A stretch of 52,663 nucleotides of DNA from a virus. A program made the translations under genes and the position numbers. The stretch is from positions 1 through 52,663 of IMG/VR virus record IMGVR_UViG_3300033153_003470; one strand, given 5' to 3'. Every line of letters begins with the position of its first letter. Position 1 is the stretch's first letter. The notes beneath the pieces are model-generated. The model was not told the origin of the DNA. It was given only the letters and a program-made list of their open reading frames with translations, and did no database searches. Below, one piece after another: positions 27,801 through 34,637 of the stretch.

Positions 27801-30460
27801 ATGACGCCTTTAATCGCGTGAAAAAACTACAGGAAACCATTGAAGAAAGGGGCGGTAAAATTGAAACGGAAACCGATGTATACCGCACAGAAGAACGCTC
27901 AAGCAGCAAGATATCTTTCCGGTTAAGAGAGCTTGAGAAGCAGCGCCAGAAACCCATGCGCGAATTGATGAAGAAGAATGGCATCGATCTCGATACGCTT
28001 GATTTATTCGTAATGGCGAAGCATGCCCAAGAACGCAACGAATATATTGCCAGCATTAACGATGAAATGCCTGACGGCGGATCTGGTATCACGAACCAAG
28101 AAGCGCGAGATATTCTTGAGGAACTTTCTGATAGCCGTGAAGTATTAGAAGAAATCGCGGAATTTGTTTACACCGTTAATAATGAGGCGCTGACCAATCT
28201 AGTTGAAGGTGGCCACTTAAAACAAGAAACCGCAGATGAGTGGCGAGCTCGATGGAAATACTACGTGCCGCTAAAAGGAAAGGATGGAATAGAATTACAC
28301 GCTGGCACCGGAACCGGTTTTGCTATATCTGGCGCAGGCATTAAAAAAGCAATGGGCCGAGGTGAGGGTAACAGAGCAGAAAGCCCAGTAGCTCATAGTT
28401 TTGCGCAAGCAGAATCAATCATTGTTCGCACCGAGAAAACAAAGGTCGGTAGAGCGTTAGTTGAGCTGGTTCGCGCTAACCCTGATCCTGGCTTCTGGAC
28501 TATCAGCAAGCGCGTATATAAAAAGTTTGAGACATTATTTGGCGAGCCTTTTGAGGGTTACGAAGAAGCGCCAGAAGGTTTGATTGAAGACGTAGATTAC
28601 CATCGTGTATCTGCAATCAGCCAAGAAGAGCGGGCGCGGGCAAAGAAAGAAGGCCGCAAACCGGTTGGTAAGATCGTGTATCGATTAGATCAAAACTATA
28701 AGCGCCGCGATGATGTGTTTACAGTTATGGTTGAAGGTGAAGAGCTGCTAATCAACATTAAAGATAAAGTGTTAATGGAGCAGCTGAAAAAAATGAACAC
28801 GACACAGCTCAATGCGGTTGTTCGTGGGTTCGGCAGACTTAATCGATATCTTGCGATGATCAATACCGCGCTAAACCCAGAATTTGTTATCACTAACTTT
28901 GAGCGTGATTTCCAAACCGCCATGATTAATCTGGGTGGTGAGCATTCCGCGGCAATTGCTGCAAAAGTAATGAAGGGGATCCCTGGCGCAATGCGTGGTA
29001 TCTGGCAGTCAACATTCGACACCAAAGGTACTTCTGAATGGCGCGCCTTATTCGATGAGATGCAGGAAGCTGGCGGCACCATCGGTTTCTTTGGCTTAGA
29101 AGATATCGAAACGAAAGTAAAAAACATTCAGCGTAAGCTTACTGATCAACCTGGCGTGCTGGGCCAAACCAAAAAAGGTCTTTTGACAGTTCGAGATATC
29201 GTGTTGGACGCCAACCTATCAGTAGAAAATGCGTCACGTTTAGCTGCATACAAAGTGATAAAAGAAGAGTCGCTTAAGAACGGCATGAGCATGAAAGATG
29301 CAAAAGCCAAAGCCGCATCGGTTGCTAAAAATCTAACGGTAAACTTCAATCGTAAAGGTGAATTGGCTCCAGTATTCAACAGCGCCTATCTATTTTTTAA
29401 TGCAACAGTACAAGGCTCAATGCGTATTATTACAGCGCTGAAGCACAAGCGCGTTCGCAAGATTGTCACTGGCGTTGCTATAGCGGCGTACTTCCAAGCA
29501 ATGTATAACCAGGGCGCGGGTGGCGACGATGAGGATGGCGTTCCGAATTGGGATAAAATTAGCGACTACTTAAAGCAGACTAATATAATTTTCATGCACC
29601 CAGATGGATCTGGTAACTACAGTAAAATTAAGTTGCCTTATGGGTACAATGTATTCTATTACGCCGGCACAGCTATGTATGACTTGCAATACGGCAAGGA
29701 TTCATCAGCAACAAAAACAACGATGAACATGCTATCTGCGATATTGAATGCTTATAACCCAATACAAGGTGCCGATTTGCTTGACTCTATAACTCCTACA
29801 TTCTTAAAGCCGTATGAGCAGGACGTAAGAAATACAAACTTCATGGGTGCCAAGCTTAAGCCTGAGTATCCGTTCGACACTTACGATCGCCCAGAATCAC
29901 AGAAGCATTTTAAGTCTACGAACCCACAGCTTGTGGAAATGATGAAGTATCTTAATGAGGCGACCGGTGGCGATGAAACCCACTCTGGGCTAATTGATAT
30001 GTCTCCTGAAATAGTAGAGCACTACATTGGCTGGGTAACAGGTGGTGCCGGTAAGTTCGCAACACGAACAATCGATACCGCATCAAAATTAGTAACCGGC
30101 GACGAGATAGATCAAAGAGATGTGCCTTTCCTCCGGACATTAGGTGGAAAGCGTGGATCGCACTACGACACAAACCGATACTATGAATCAATGAAAGCGG
30201 TGGCTGCGGTCGAGGCTCAGCTGAAGCTGTACAAGGGAACCGATAACTGGGCCGACTACAGAGACAAAAACTCTGAGGTCCATAAGCTTGCGATAAACGT
30301 GAGAAGATATAAGAACGCCATTAAAAATCTGCGCACACAGCGAGACAAGGCATACATCGATGACGATCGGGACCTGGCTGCAGAAAAAACTGAAATGATC
30401 CGCCAGAGAATGATGGAGTTTTCCATGAAATATGATGAAGCGCTTGAGGAACAGAAATAA
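24812..30460 (+). CDS. Giant polyvalent internal protein (1882 aa): RelA/SpoT-like, zincin, RadC/JAB and LPD38-like domains
   Basis: Domains in order: residues about 145-250 follow RelA/SpoT-type nucleotidyltransferases (MTDIVRGTF, GYFD, GEIQLVAP, then a H-D-V-Y helix). Residues 493-498 are HEVVGH, a zinc-peptidase motif. Residues about 650-800 are a RadC/JAB domain, H741-N-H743-P-S-G with D754. A second, degenerate alpha/beta domain follows (about 825-945), then FDSNDPNILFNRA. From about 985 to the C-terminus the sequence is like LPD38, with YYVPLKG near 1150 and NFERDFQTAMIN near 1363. Such proteins are packaged and ejected in other phages. The order of toxin-like and processing domains suggests a multi-effector delivered at infection, which is inference. 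Confidence 0.75.
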   Translation: MSLKKCIKATTNLNDADVESVTDSFDTYSERMDQDVAAKLAIDDTIASLEQERAEYLELFDETYPEARKPVEKPKSRVQSFDSDTETGEAVRTMKGKQSGWGLKEHYKNAHDNQVLLNEVAESITTVTSANYIHAPKEFAQSEAGEKTKKSARRKINEKYRGDGSNMTDIVRGTFTVKSPKDVAVITARLGEQFDGVDEGWAMTSTGYFDRKILIQFDGGQIGEIQLVAPNTLNAKENLGMHDVYDDWRKTLTPSKKTGSLVIKPGMEFLSSLEKNTMSRFYAEAIGAEADTAWRDVYADVARSSLSTQDSSELIEMSLASSITTSTSSEAQAPSRKTAAATSFSGVSKSTVGSYSYESERTILPSGKSIIDSYIKSLPKTAIRGGVRLDLRSGKDDIQTGDFIQHTPPAEQSPKKSLTVESLTGITKSLQRDFHGTRELHFHIFETQAEAFGSNSVKENGVLKGGFYAGTNEVVMIAENIKDVNEAITVMRHEVVGHFGLRKLLNGKGEYDALLVRVYDSRTGELKDLYDWVAKIYPDLIVKNDIRAIADEMLARAAETKTKSNLLTKIYDEIIKLLNKIGLVMDTISHSEVDSLVRSSEMLLRKNIISQSYGNLVWSDKADGVREQAQFDLFTPEGLPAEVARSQVTDNFNIKYKQVEVGKLKVGLTTVTSPEEAAHVLAPIRKHGQETMMAVVLDKNKKILHVIRHTKGVKDGASVSPVELAAAIGATEKAASVWIGHNHPSGQAIPSSADRTITGRVKDALDGSGIELKGHIVLGKGAAAYSMDGNGDLMGEIKAKPLVRKSAAPVTERMIRKNKMEDAPTITNTKTAKEFIRNEATKNGVILMNTQHYVIGVLSMSPHEMKNLRDGKQIPRILKAIDETNTSAVIVVTEDKNAAHNLNTYFMRLGDLNRLDTFVRDGASIISLEERGEASGSYGAVFHRKEDQVDGGRRVFDSNDPNILFNRAADTINDAPTDGNLGMPDETVKDRWLRGLHDAFNRVKKLQETIEERGGKIETETDVYRTEERSSSKISFRLRELEKQRQKPMRELMKKNGIDLDTLDLFVMAKHAQERNEYIASINDEMPDGGSGITNQEARDILEELSDSREVLEEIAEFVYTVNNEALTNLVEGGHLKQETADEWRARWKYYVPLKGKDGIELHAGTGTGFAISGAGIKKAMGRGEGNRAESPVAHSFAQAESIIVRTEKTKVGRALVELVRANPDPGFWTISKRVYKKFETLFGEPFEGYEEAPEGLIEDVDYHRVSAISQEERARAKKEGRKPVGKIVYRLDQNYKRRDDVFTVMVEGEELLINIKDKVLMEQLKKMNTTQLNAVVRGFGRLNRYLAMINTALNPEFVITNFERDFQTAMINLGGEHSAAIAAKVMKGIPGAMRGIWQSTFDTKGTSEWRALFDEMQEAGGTIGFFGLEDIETKVKNIQRKLTDQPGVLGQTKKGLLTVRDIVLDANLSVENASRLAAYKVIKEESLKNGMSMKDAKAKAASVAKNLTVNFNRKGELAPVFNSAYLFFNATVQGSMRIITALKHKRVRKIVTGVAIAAYFQAMYNQGAGGDDEDGVPNWDKISDYLKQTNIIFMHPDGSGNYSKIKLPYGYNVFYYAGTAMYDLQYGKDSSATKTTMNMLSAILNAYNPIQGADLLDSITPTFLKPYEQDVRNTNFMGAKLKPEYPFDTYDRPESQKHFKSTNPQLVEMMKYLNEATGGDETHSGLIDMSPEIVEHYIGWVTGGAGKFATRTIDTASKLVTGDEIDQRDVPFLRTLGGKRGSHYDTNRYYESMKAVAAVEAQLKLYKGTDNWADYRDKNSEVHKLAINVRRYKNAIKNLRTQRDKAYIDDDRDLAAEKTEMIRQRMMEFSMKYDEALEEQK

Positions 30461-30679
30461 ATGGCAGCTATAATTGAAAATAAAATGAGCTCAGAATGGC
30501 TGGCTATTAAAGGGTATTGCGAGAATAGCCTTGCAGATCTGAGGGCTGAAAACGATAATGAGCTCAGTGAAAAAGAAACATCGATATTGCGAGGCAAGAT
30601 TGCCTTTGCAAAAGAGATTCTGGATCTGGGTAAAAACGAGCAAGATGTAGAGATATCTGATACAAAGTACATTGACTAA
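30461..30679 (+). CDS. Small helical protein (72 aa) after the giant gene
   Basis: It starts immediately after the giant gene's stop codon. The sequence is acidic and helical (WLAIKGYCENSLADLRAEND; KIAFAKEILDLG), with no membrane segment. Tiny proteins of this make-up regularly follow internal virion genes in podoviruses, but I cannot assign a function. Start and stop fit the spacing of the operon. Confidence 0.5.
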   Translation: MAAIIENKMSSEWLAIKGYCENSLADLRAENDNELSEKETSILRGKIAFAKEILDLGKNEQDVEISDTKYID

Positions 30680-30712
30680 TATCACCGTCGAGATGACAGC
30701 GAGGAATTTATT

Positions 30713-30997
30713 ATGAACGGTTTTGGAGTATTTGAAAAACGCACACCAATGGGGTTTGAGCAGGTAACTGGGCTCAGTTCAGCCAAAGGCTTAACCGTTC
30801 CTCCTGGCGCACGCATGGCGGTACTAAGCTGCGTCACACAAGCAGTAACTTGGCGAGATGATGGAACAGCGCCAACGTCTACTGTTGGTGTACATCTACC
30901 GGTGAACACACCTTTCTCATATACAGGCAACTTAAACGCGCTTCAGTTTATCGAAGTAACTACGTCAGCAGAAATTAGCGTCAGCTATTACAGCTAA
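30713..30997 (+). CDS. Small beta-sandwich virion protein (94 aa)
   Basis: The pattern GLSSAKGLTVPPGARMAVLSCVT, followed by VTWRDDGTAPTSTVGVHLP and FSYTGNLNALQFIEV, is one I know from short phage proteins encoded near tail and lysis genes. They look like a single jelly-roll domain, possibly a capsid- or fibre-decorating module. The RBS is GAGGAATTTATT. Its stop codon overlaps the lysozyme ATG by one base. The exact role is unproven. Confidence 0.55.
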   Translation: MNGFGVFEKRTPMGFEQVTGLSSAKGLTVPPGARMAVLSCVTQAVTWRDDGTAPTSTVGVHLPVNTPFSYTGNLNALQFIEVTTSAEISVSYYS

Positions 30998-31428
30998 TGG
31001 CTTCTATGACAGAAAAGCTTAGGGACCTCCTTATTCAACATGAGGGAGAGGTAAATCATGCTTACGAGGACTCGGAAGGCTACCTAACTATTGGGGTAGG
31101 CCGGCTAATCGATGAGCGTAAAGGTGGCGGTATCAGCCACGAAGAAGCCATGCACTTACTGGATAACGATATCAAGACAACTCTTGGTGAGTGCGATCGC
31201 ATGTTTGACTGGTTCGATGATCTGGATGAAGTCAGAAAAGTAGTTGTTCTCAATATGGTTTTTAATATGGGCCTGAGTAACTTTATGGGCTTCAGAAAAA
31301 CAATCTATTTTATTTCTGCCAGCGCTTACGAATCAGCGGCAAAAGAAATGCTTGATTCTAAATGGGCTACGCAAGTAGGAAGAAGAGCCACGCACCTGTC
31401 CGGAATGATGGAGTCGGGCGAATATTAA
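30997..31428 (+). CDS. Endolysin, GH24 phage lysozyme (143 aa)
   Basis: A T4-type lysozyme (muramidase) that cuts the beta-1,4 bond between N-acetylmuramic acid and N-acetylglucosamine. The catalytic triad spacing E-x8-D-x5-T is exact: E16, D25 and T31 in HEGEVNHAYEDSEGYLTIG. NMVFNMG and the C-terminal GRRATHLSGMM segment also match. Length is usual for the family. There is no signal peptide or SAR helix at the N-terminus, so release should depend on the holin at 32009. It opens the lysis cassette. Confidence 0.92.
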   Translation: MASMTEKLRDLLIQHEGEVNHAYEDSEGYLTIGVGRLIDERKGGGISHEEAMHLLDNDIKTTLGECDRMFDWFDDLDEVRKVVVLNMVFNMGLSNFMGFRKTIYFISASAYESAAKEMLDSKWATQVGRRATHLSGMMESGEY

Positions 31429-31443
31429 TTTAGGGGTGGCGGC

Positions 31444-31710
31444 ATGGCAGACTCGGACAGTCATACAAAATGGATAGGCATTATTGTCGGTCTAATCATT
31501 TTGTTCCTTACTTGGGTTAGTAACTCGGTAATAAACCTGCATGAACAGGTTGATGAGAAAGCGGATAAGACTGACATCTCTGATAGATGGACCGGCAAGC
31601 AGCAAATCGAATATAGAATGAATGTGCAGAATCAAATGGATTCGCTGCACGAAGAAGTGGACAGGCTGCGCGATAACACACACATCAAAAAGCATTTGCT
31701 GGAAGACTAA
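31444..31710 (+). CDS. Single-TM coiled-coil protein (88 aa), lysis cassette
   Basis: One transmembrane helix at residues 10-30 (WIGIIVGLIILFLTWVSNSV) is followed by a coiled coil (NLHEQVDEKADKTDI; MDSLHEEVDRLRD). The RBS is GGGGTGGCGGC. Lying between endolysin and holin, it could be an i-spanin (Rz-like, N-terminal anchor with a periplasmic coiled coil) or a pinholin regulator. No partner lipoprotein with a clear lipobox is seen nearby. Confidence 0.5.
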   Translation: MADSDSHTKWIGIIVGLIILFLTWVSNSVINLHEQVDEKADKTDISDRWTGKQQIEYRMNVQNQMDSLHEEVDRLRDNTHIKKHLLED

Positions 31711-31712
31711 CG

Positions 31713-32006
31713 ATGAACGTAGAAACATTATCAAAGCTCATGAATAATGCAAAAGCAATTTATGCTGTTATGTTTTTAGTTGCTGCAGGAATGTATAACG
31801 GCATTATATGGGCTGCTGACCAGCGATACTTGCAAACCGCGAACTATGAAAAGCGTGAAGTAGTTAAGGAAATACGGCAATTGAATTATGAAATAGCTAA
31901 GTATGAAACTCAGCTGCTGTACGAAAAAGATGCAGATAAAAAAGCAATGATTAATGCTTTGATTATCAACGTCAAGAAAGAAATTAAAAACTTAAAGGGC
32001 GAATAA
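31713..32006 (+). CDS. Single-TM coiled-coil protein (97 aa), i-spanin candidate
   Basis: An N-terminal membrane segment at about residues 14-35 (AIYAVMFLVAAGMYNGIIWAA) precedes a long charged coiled coil (REVVKEIRQLNYEIAKYETQ) that would lie in the periplasm. This is the form of an Rz-type inner-membrane spanin. It follows the previous gene by 2 bp and precedes the holin by 2 bp. Which of the two TM proteins is the spanin cannot be decided by sequence. Confidence 0.5.
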   Translation: MNVETLSKLMNNAKAIYAVMFLVAAGMYNGIIWAADQRYLQTANYEKREVVKEIRQLNYEIAKYETQLLYEKDADKKAMINALIINVKKEIKNLKGE

Positions 32007-32008
32007 TT

Positions 32009-32506
32009 ATGAACTGGAAAGACATTGTTAAGTCTGTTGCACCTGTGCTGGGTGGAGCATTAGGCGGCCCATTTGGTTCGATGGCTAGTAAATGGTTAGC
32101 CGGTACATTACTGGGTGATGAGAACGCTGGCGAAGGCGCACTTGAAGAAGCAATTAATGCAGCGAACCCAGATACATTTTTAAAGTTAAGAGAGCTTGAC
32201 GCTGACTTTAAAGTTGAGATGAAGCGTATCGGTCTGGAAGAAAAGCAATTGGTTGTTGAAGACAGAAAGGATGCGCGTAAATTGTTTAGCGTGGACAAGC
32301 GACCACAGATCATATTGTCAGGTGTCTTTATTGGCGGTTACTTTATCCTGGTGTACTCATTAATTACTGGCGGATTTGAAATCGATCCATCTCAAACCGC
32401 ATTGGTCGCTACGCTTATTGGCGTATTAACCGCGGGTGTATCAAATATCATGCAATTTTGGTTCGGATCTTCTTCAGGCAGCAAAGATAAAACCAAGGTG
32501 GGTTAA
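32009..32506 (+). CDS. Holin, three-TM family (165 aa)
   Basis: The N-terminal hydrophobic Gly-rich segment (VAPVLGGALGGPFGSMASKW), a charged linker (KLRELDADFKVEMKRIGLEE) and two strong membrane helices (IILSGVFIGGYFILVYSLI; ALVATLIGVLTAGVSNIM) match the holins of three TMs known from phages and gene-transfer agents. It would form the inner-membrane holes that let the lysozyme out. It is the last + strand gene of the block, and its stop overlaps the stop of the convergent gene by 4 bp. Confidence 0.8.
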   Translation: MNWKDIVKSVAPVLGGALGGPFGSMASKWLAGTLLGDENAGEGALEEAINAANPDTFLKLRELDADFKVEMKRIGLEEKQLVVEDRKDARKLFSVDKRPQIILSGVFIGGYFILVYSLITGGFEIDPSQTALVATLIGVLTAGVSNIMQFWFGSSSGSKDKTKVG

Positions 32507-32733
32507 TACTTACGTTTACCGCCTTTTTTGGTTTTACCCATCTTAGACCAAAATGGTTGTTCAGGTTTATGTGTCACTTCAATTGCGCTGGCGTGTGACC
32601 GTAACTCATCAACCACCAAGAATGTCTCGCCGCCAACAACCGTAACCCACGTACCGCTATCTATTGACTGGGTACCCATATCAGTAACTTCATAAGCTGT
32701 ACCACGAATCACCACAACATTATTTACTATCAT
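32503..32733 (-). CDS. Hypothetical protein (76 aa)
   Basis: First gene of the left-facing block as read on the map, and the last to be transcribed. The sequence is mostly beta (VVVIRGTAYEVTDMGTQSI; WVTVVGGETFLVVDEL) with a basic tail (GKTKKGGKRKY). Its ATG overlaps the stop of the AP2 remnant, and it lacks a visible RBS of its own there. Its stop overlaps the holin stop. Family not recognised. Confidence 0.5.
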   Translation of the reverse strand: MIVNNVVVIRGTAYEVTDMGTQSIDSGTWVTVVGGETFLVVDELRSHASAIEVTHKPEQPFWSKMGKTKKGGKRKY

Positions 32734-32942
32734 CTAATAAAGCCGAAGTAATAGTCAGCATCTTCTCGACGTTGTTCCGCTTCAGTTTTATTAATAAACT
32801 GGCCAAGCCATATTTGTTTATTTCCAACCTTTATCTGTACGGCCCATCGCTTACGGTCTATTCGCCACCACACGCCATTAACGCCTGATGTGTTGTCTGT
32901 TCTAACTTTACGATTATCCAGTTTGGCTTTATTCATCGCCAC
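32730..32942 (-). CDS. AP2-domain remnant of an HNH homing endonuclease (70 aa)
   Basis: The protein holds only the DNA-binding part of the HNH-AP2 family seen at 18919, 33838 and 38560: NTSGVNGVWWRIDRKRWAVQI and IWLGQFINKTEAE. It ends YYFGFIR, like the F-G-F ending of the full copies. The HNH nuclease half is missing. It overlaps the upstream gene by 10 bp and the downstream gene by 4 bp. It could be a decayed homing gene, or a retained small DNA-binding protein of unknown use. Confidence 0.65.
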   Translation of the reverse strand: MAMNKAKLDNRKVRTDNTSGVNGVWWRIDRKRWAVQIKVGNKQIWLGQFINKTEAEQRREDADYYFGFIR

Positions 32943-33202
32943 GTTTTCTTGACATAGATCATATCGAGACTTGAATCGGTTGAGTCGAGGATCCCAGACA
33001 CATGCTGGTACTGCACGCTATACCCGTCTTTAAGCTGGTAGCCAAGCTCAACAATGCCCAGCGGGGACTCAAGTGAGCGTGAGCGTACCGTGATTGCAGA
33101 ACACTGCTCACAGGTGATGTCATGGCCTGATGTTGCACCAGATCCATTAACGCTGACGCCCATTCCGAGCGCAAAGTACCAACCTAGAATTAAAGATTCC
33201 AT
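32933..33202 (-). CDS. Small beta-barrel-like exported protein candidate (89 aa)
   Basis: A hydrophobic N-terminus (MESLILGWYFALGMGVSVNG) is followed by a CEQC pair and alternating strands (GIVELGYQLKDGYSVQYQHV; SLDMIYVKKTW). The end resembles the closing strands of small outer-membrane proteins. The RBS is AAGGCGG before the ATG. It could be an outer-membrane protein acting in lysis or superinfection exclusion, or a soluble beta protein. No lipobox is present. Confidence 0.4.
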   Translation of the reverse strand: MESLILGWYFALGMGVSVNGSGATSGHDITCEQCSAITVRSRSLESPLGIVELGYQLKDGYSVQYQHVSGILDSTDSSLDMIYVKKTWR

Positions 33203-33231
33203 TATATTCTACCGCCTTTTTTAGTAAAAAT

Positions 33232-33420
33232 TTAAACAGGGTTTCTGAGTTTGCGTATGAGAAAGTTGTGACCTTCGATCTGGTTTTTAGTCATAACCTT
33301 GCTGCGAACCGGATCACAATGATTGGTGCGAACAAAATCCATATCAGCTAAAAGGCGAGCATAATCAAGATCCCCTTTCTGAATGGCCATTGCTACTTCT
33401 TGCGTAAGTGCTTGTTTCAT
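33232..33420 (-). CDS. Hypothetical small helical protein (62 aa)
   Basis: No family recognised. Charged and helical (VAMAIQKGDLDYARLLADMD), with C-terminal HNFLIRKLRNP. A promoter-like sequence lies directly in front (33427-33454), so close that transcription from it would start at the ATG itself. Either the mRNA is leaderless or translation begins at the inner ATG at 33390. Confidence 0.45.
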   Translation of the reverse strand: MKQALTQEVAMAIQKGDLDYARLLADMDFVRTNHCDPVRSKVMTKNQIEGHNFLIRKLRNPV

Positions 33421-33426
33421 AATCGG

Positions 33427-33454
33427 AATATAGCCTAGCTACGCAGGAAATCAA
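33427..33454 (-). promoter_or_regulatory. Sigma70-like promoter P7 (weak member of the repeated set)
   Basis: On the minus strand TTGATT (33454-33449) is 16 bp from TATATT (33432-33427). The spacer ends in TAGCTAGGC, so TAGC...GCTA forms inverted arms, a shortened version of the 13-mer found in the other promoters of this strand. It drives the 62 aa gene. Confidence 0.45.
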
Positions 33455-33494
33455 GGAATATGGGTGAAAATATACCCACAAAGAGATATATAGC

Positions 33495-33851
33495 CTAAAT
33501 TTTAGCGTATTTCTTGATTGCCTGTATGGCCTCATCGGCACCATAACAAACCACGCATTTATAACCCTGCTTCTTCATATCTCTGTGAAAGAACGCCTGA
33601 TTAGCTGATACCTTGCTGGGACCGTCAACTTTTCGCCTCTTAAGCTCAATGTAAAGCCCAGGGTACTCTTTAGTCACAATAGGGAGGCACATATCAGCAA
33701 CGCCGGCCTTTACCCCTCCACGCTTTAATCTAGCCGCTTCCCGCGCATCTCGCTTACCGCCATTAGGAACCGAAAAAAGCCAGCGAAGCACTGGATAATA
33801 TGCAGCCCACTGAAATACAAGCTCCTGCTCATAATCCTCATGATGCTTCAT
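33495..33851 (-). CDS. VRR-NUC family endonuclease (118 aa)
   Basis: Motifs of the PD-(D/E)XK-related VRR-NUC domain are visible: FSVPNGGKRD near the N-terminus, GVKAGVADMCLPI with the catalytic Asp, LYIELKRRK with the E-x-K pair, and a following Q-x-x-F-x-R-x-M-K-x-Q-G-Y helix. Phage members are stand-alone nucleases, probably Holliday-junction or flap processing. The ATG at 33851 (MKHHEDYEQEL) is chosen because the longer frame runs into the HNH gene; the two overlap by 14 bp. Confidence 0.8.
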   Translation of the reverse strand: MKHHEDYEQELVFQWAAYYPVLRWLFSVPNGGKRDAREAARLKRGGVKAGVADMCLPIVTKEYPGLYIELKRRKVDGPSKVSANQAFFHRDMKKQGYKCVVCYGADEAIQAIKKYAKI

Positions 33852-34341
33852 TGGGTTGCCCGTGATTATGATGAAAACCAAATTTATTATCTGCCGACTT
33901 GCGGGAGCAAGCAGCCTCAAACCAGTCATCAAAATATCCTAGATGAACATCTTTATAGTCAATCGTTATTCGTGAGCGCCATTTATTTTCCCTCGATGCC
34001 CAACCAACACCGATTAAGCCGCTATTATTATTTTTACCTATGCTTCGGTTTCTTTGGTTTTCTTGTTTCGTCACTTCGCGTAGATTAATAATGCGATTAT
34101 CGTCTGTTATGTGGTTAATGTGATCTATATCGAGTTTTGGCCACTCCCCGTAAATATATAGCCACGCAAGCCTGTGGGCGAAATATTTCTTACCCTGAAA
34201 ACCTATGAGGATATATCCGTGCCTGTTCTTGCCGGCAACATCGCCAGCTCTCACGGTACTGGTTGGGCTAACAAGCCACTTAAACACGCCTGTTTCTCGG
34301 TCGTAGTCCAGTATCTTTTTAAGTTTGGCTCGTGTAATCAT
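33838..34341 (-). CDS. HNH homing endonuclease with AP2 domain, copy 2
   Basis: Same architecture as the copy at 18919: MITRAKLKKILDYDRETG start, HNH core (FAHRLAWLYIYGEWPKLDIDH then N-L-R-E-V-T-K-Q-E-N), AP2 half (SGLIGVGWASRENKWRS) and FGFHHNHG near the end. It overlaps the upstream DUF1364 stop (ATGA junction) and the downstream VRR-NUC start, so it is wedged in without breaking either gene. Likely a mobile homing gene with a DNA-nicking or cutting activity. Confidence 0.85.
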   Translation of the reverse strand: MITRAKLKKILDYDRETGVFKWLVSPTSTVRAGDVAGKNRHGYILIGFQGKKYFAHRLAWLYIYGEWPKLDIDHINHITDDNRIINLREVTKQENQRNRSIGKNNNSGLIGVGWASRENKWRSRITIDYKDVHLGYFDDWFEAACSRKSADNKFGFHHNHGQPNEAS

Positions 34342-34637
34342 AAAACCAATACCCCATCTTCAATCATTATGATTTGTGTGCGTATAACCGCCTCTAAGTG
34401 AAGTCGATCCCTAAAATCTCTCATATCTGTTTTTGCGTATCCGCCATCCAGCCAAGAATGACAGTGGGAGCACGCATAGGCGCCGTGGATATTGTAATGC
34501 TTTGCTGCCATGCCTCCGCCGTTGATATGGGCGAGCACGGTTGTTTCGTTTTCTGGTGCCGGTCGGCAAACGCCAGGGACCCGTACTTGGCACGGCTTAC
34601 CTTTTGCGCTTCTGGTGTACTTGTCCCGCTTACTCAT
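34338..34637 (-). CDS. DUF1364-type HNH-like zinc protein (99 aa)
   Basis: The pattern K-x-x-x-R-S-A-K-G-K-P-C-Q-V-R-V-P-G-V-C with TVLAHINGGGMAAKHYN and ACSHCHSWLDGG matches DUF1364 proteins, found in lambdoid and other phages next to nin-type recombination genes. The C-x-x-C-H and His residues suggest a zinc-bound HNH fold. Function is not established; recombination or nuclease activity is often supposed. It overlaps the alarmone hydrolase gene by 4 bp. Confidence 0.65.
   Translation of the reverse strand: MSKRDKYTRSAKGKPCQVRVPGVCRPAPENETTVLAHINGGGMAAKHYNIHGAYACSHCHSWLDGGYAKTDMRDFRDRLHLEAVIRTQIIMIEDGVLVL

Noticed and set aside
33461-33478. TGGGT/ACCCA stem-loop between the VRR-NUC and 62 aa genes
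   Set aside because: Only five pairs with an A/T-rich loop and no T-run on either strand, so it is not supported as a terminator.
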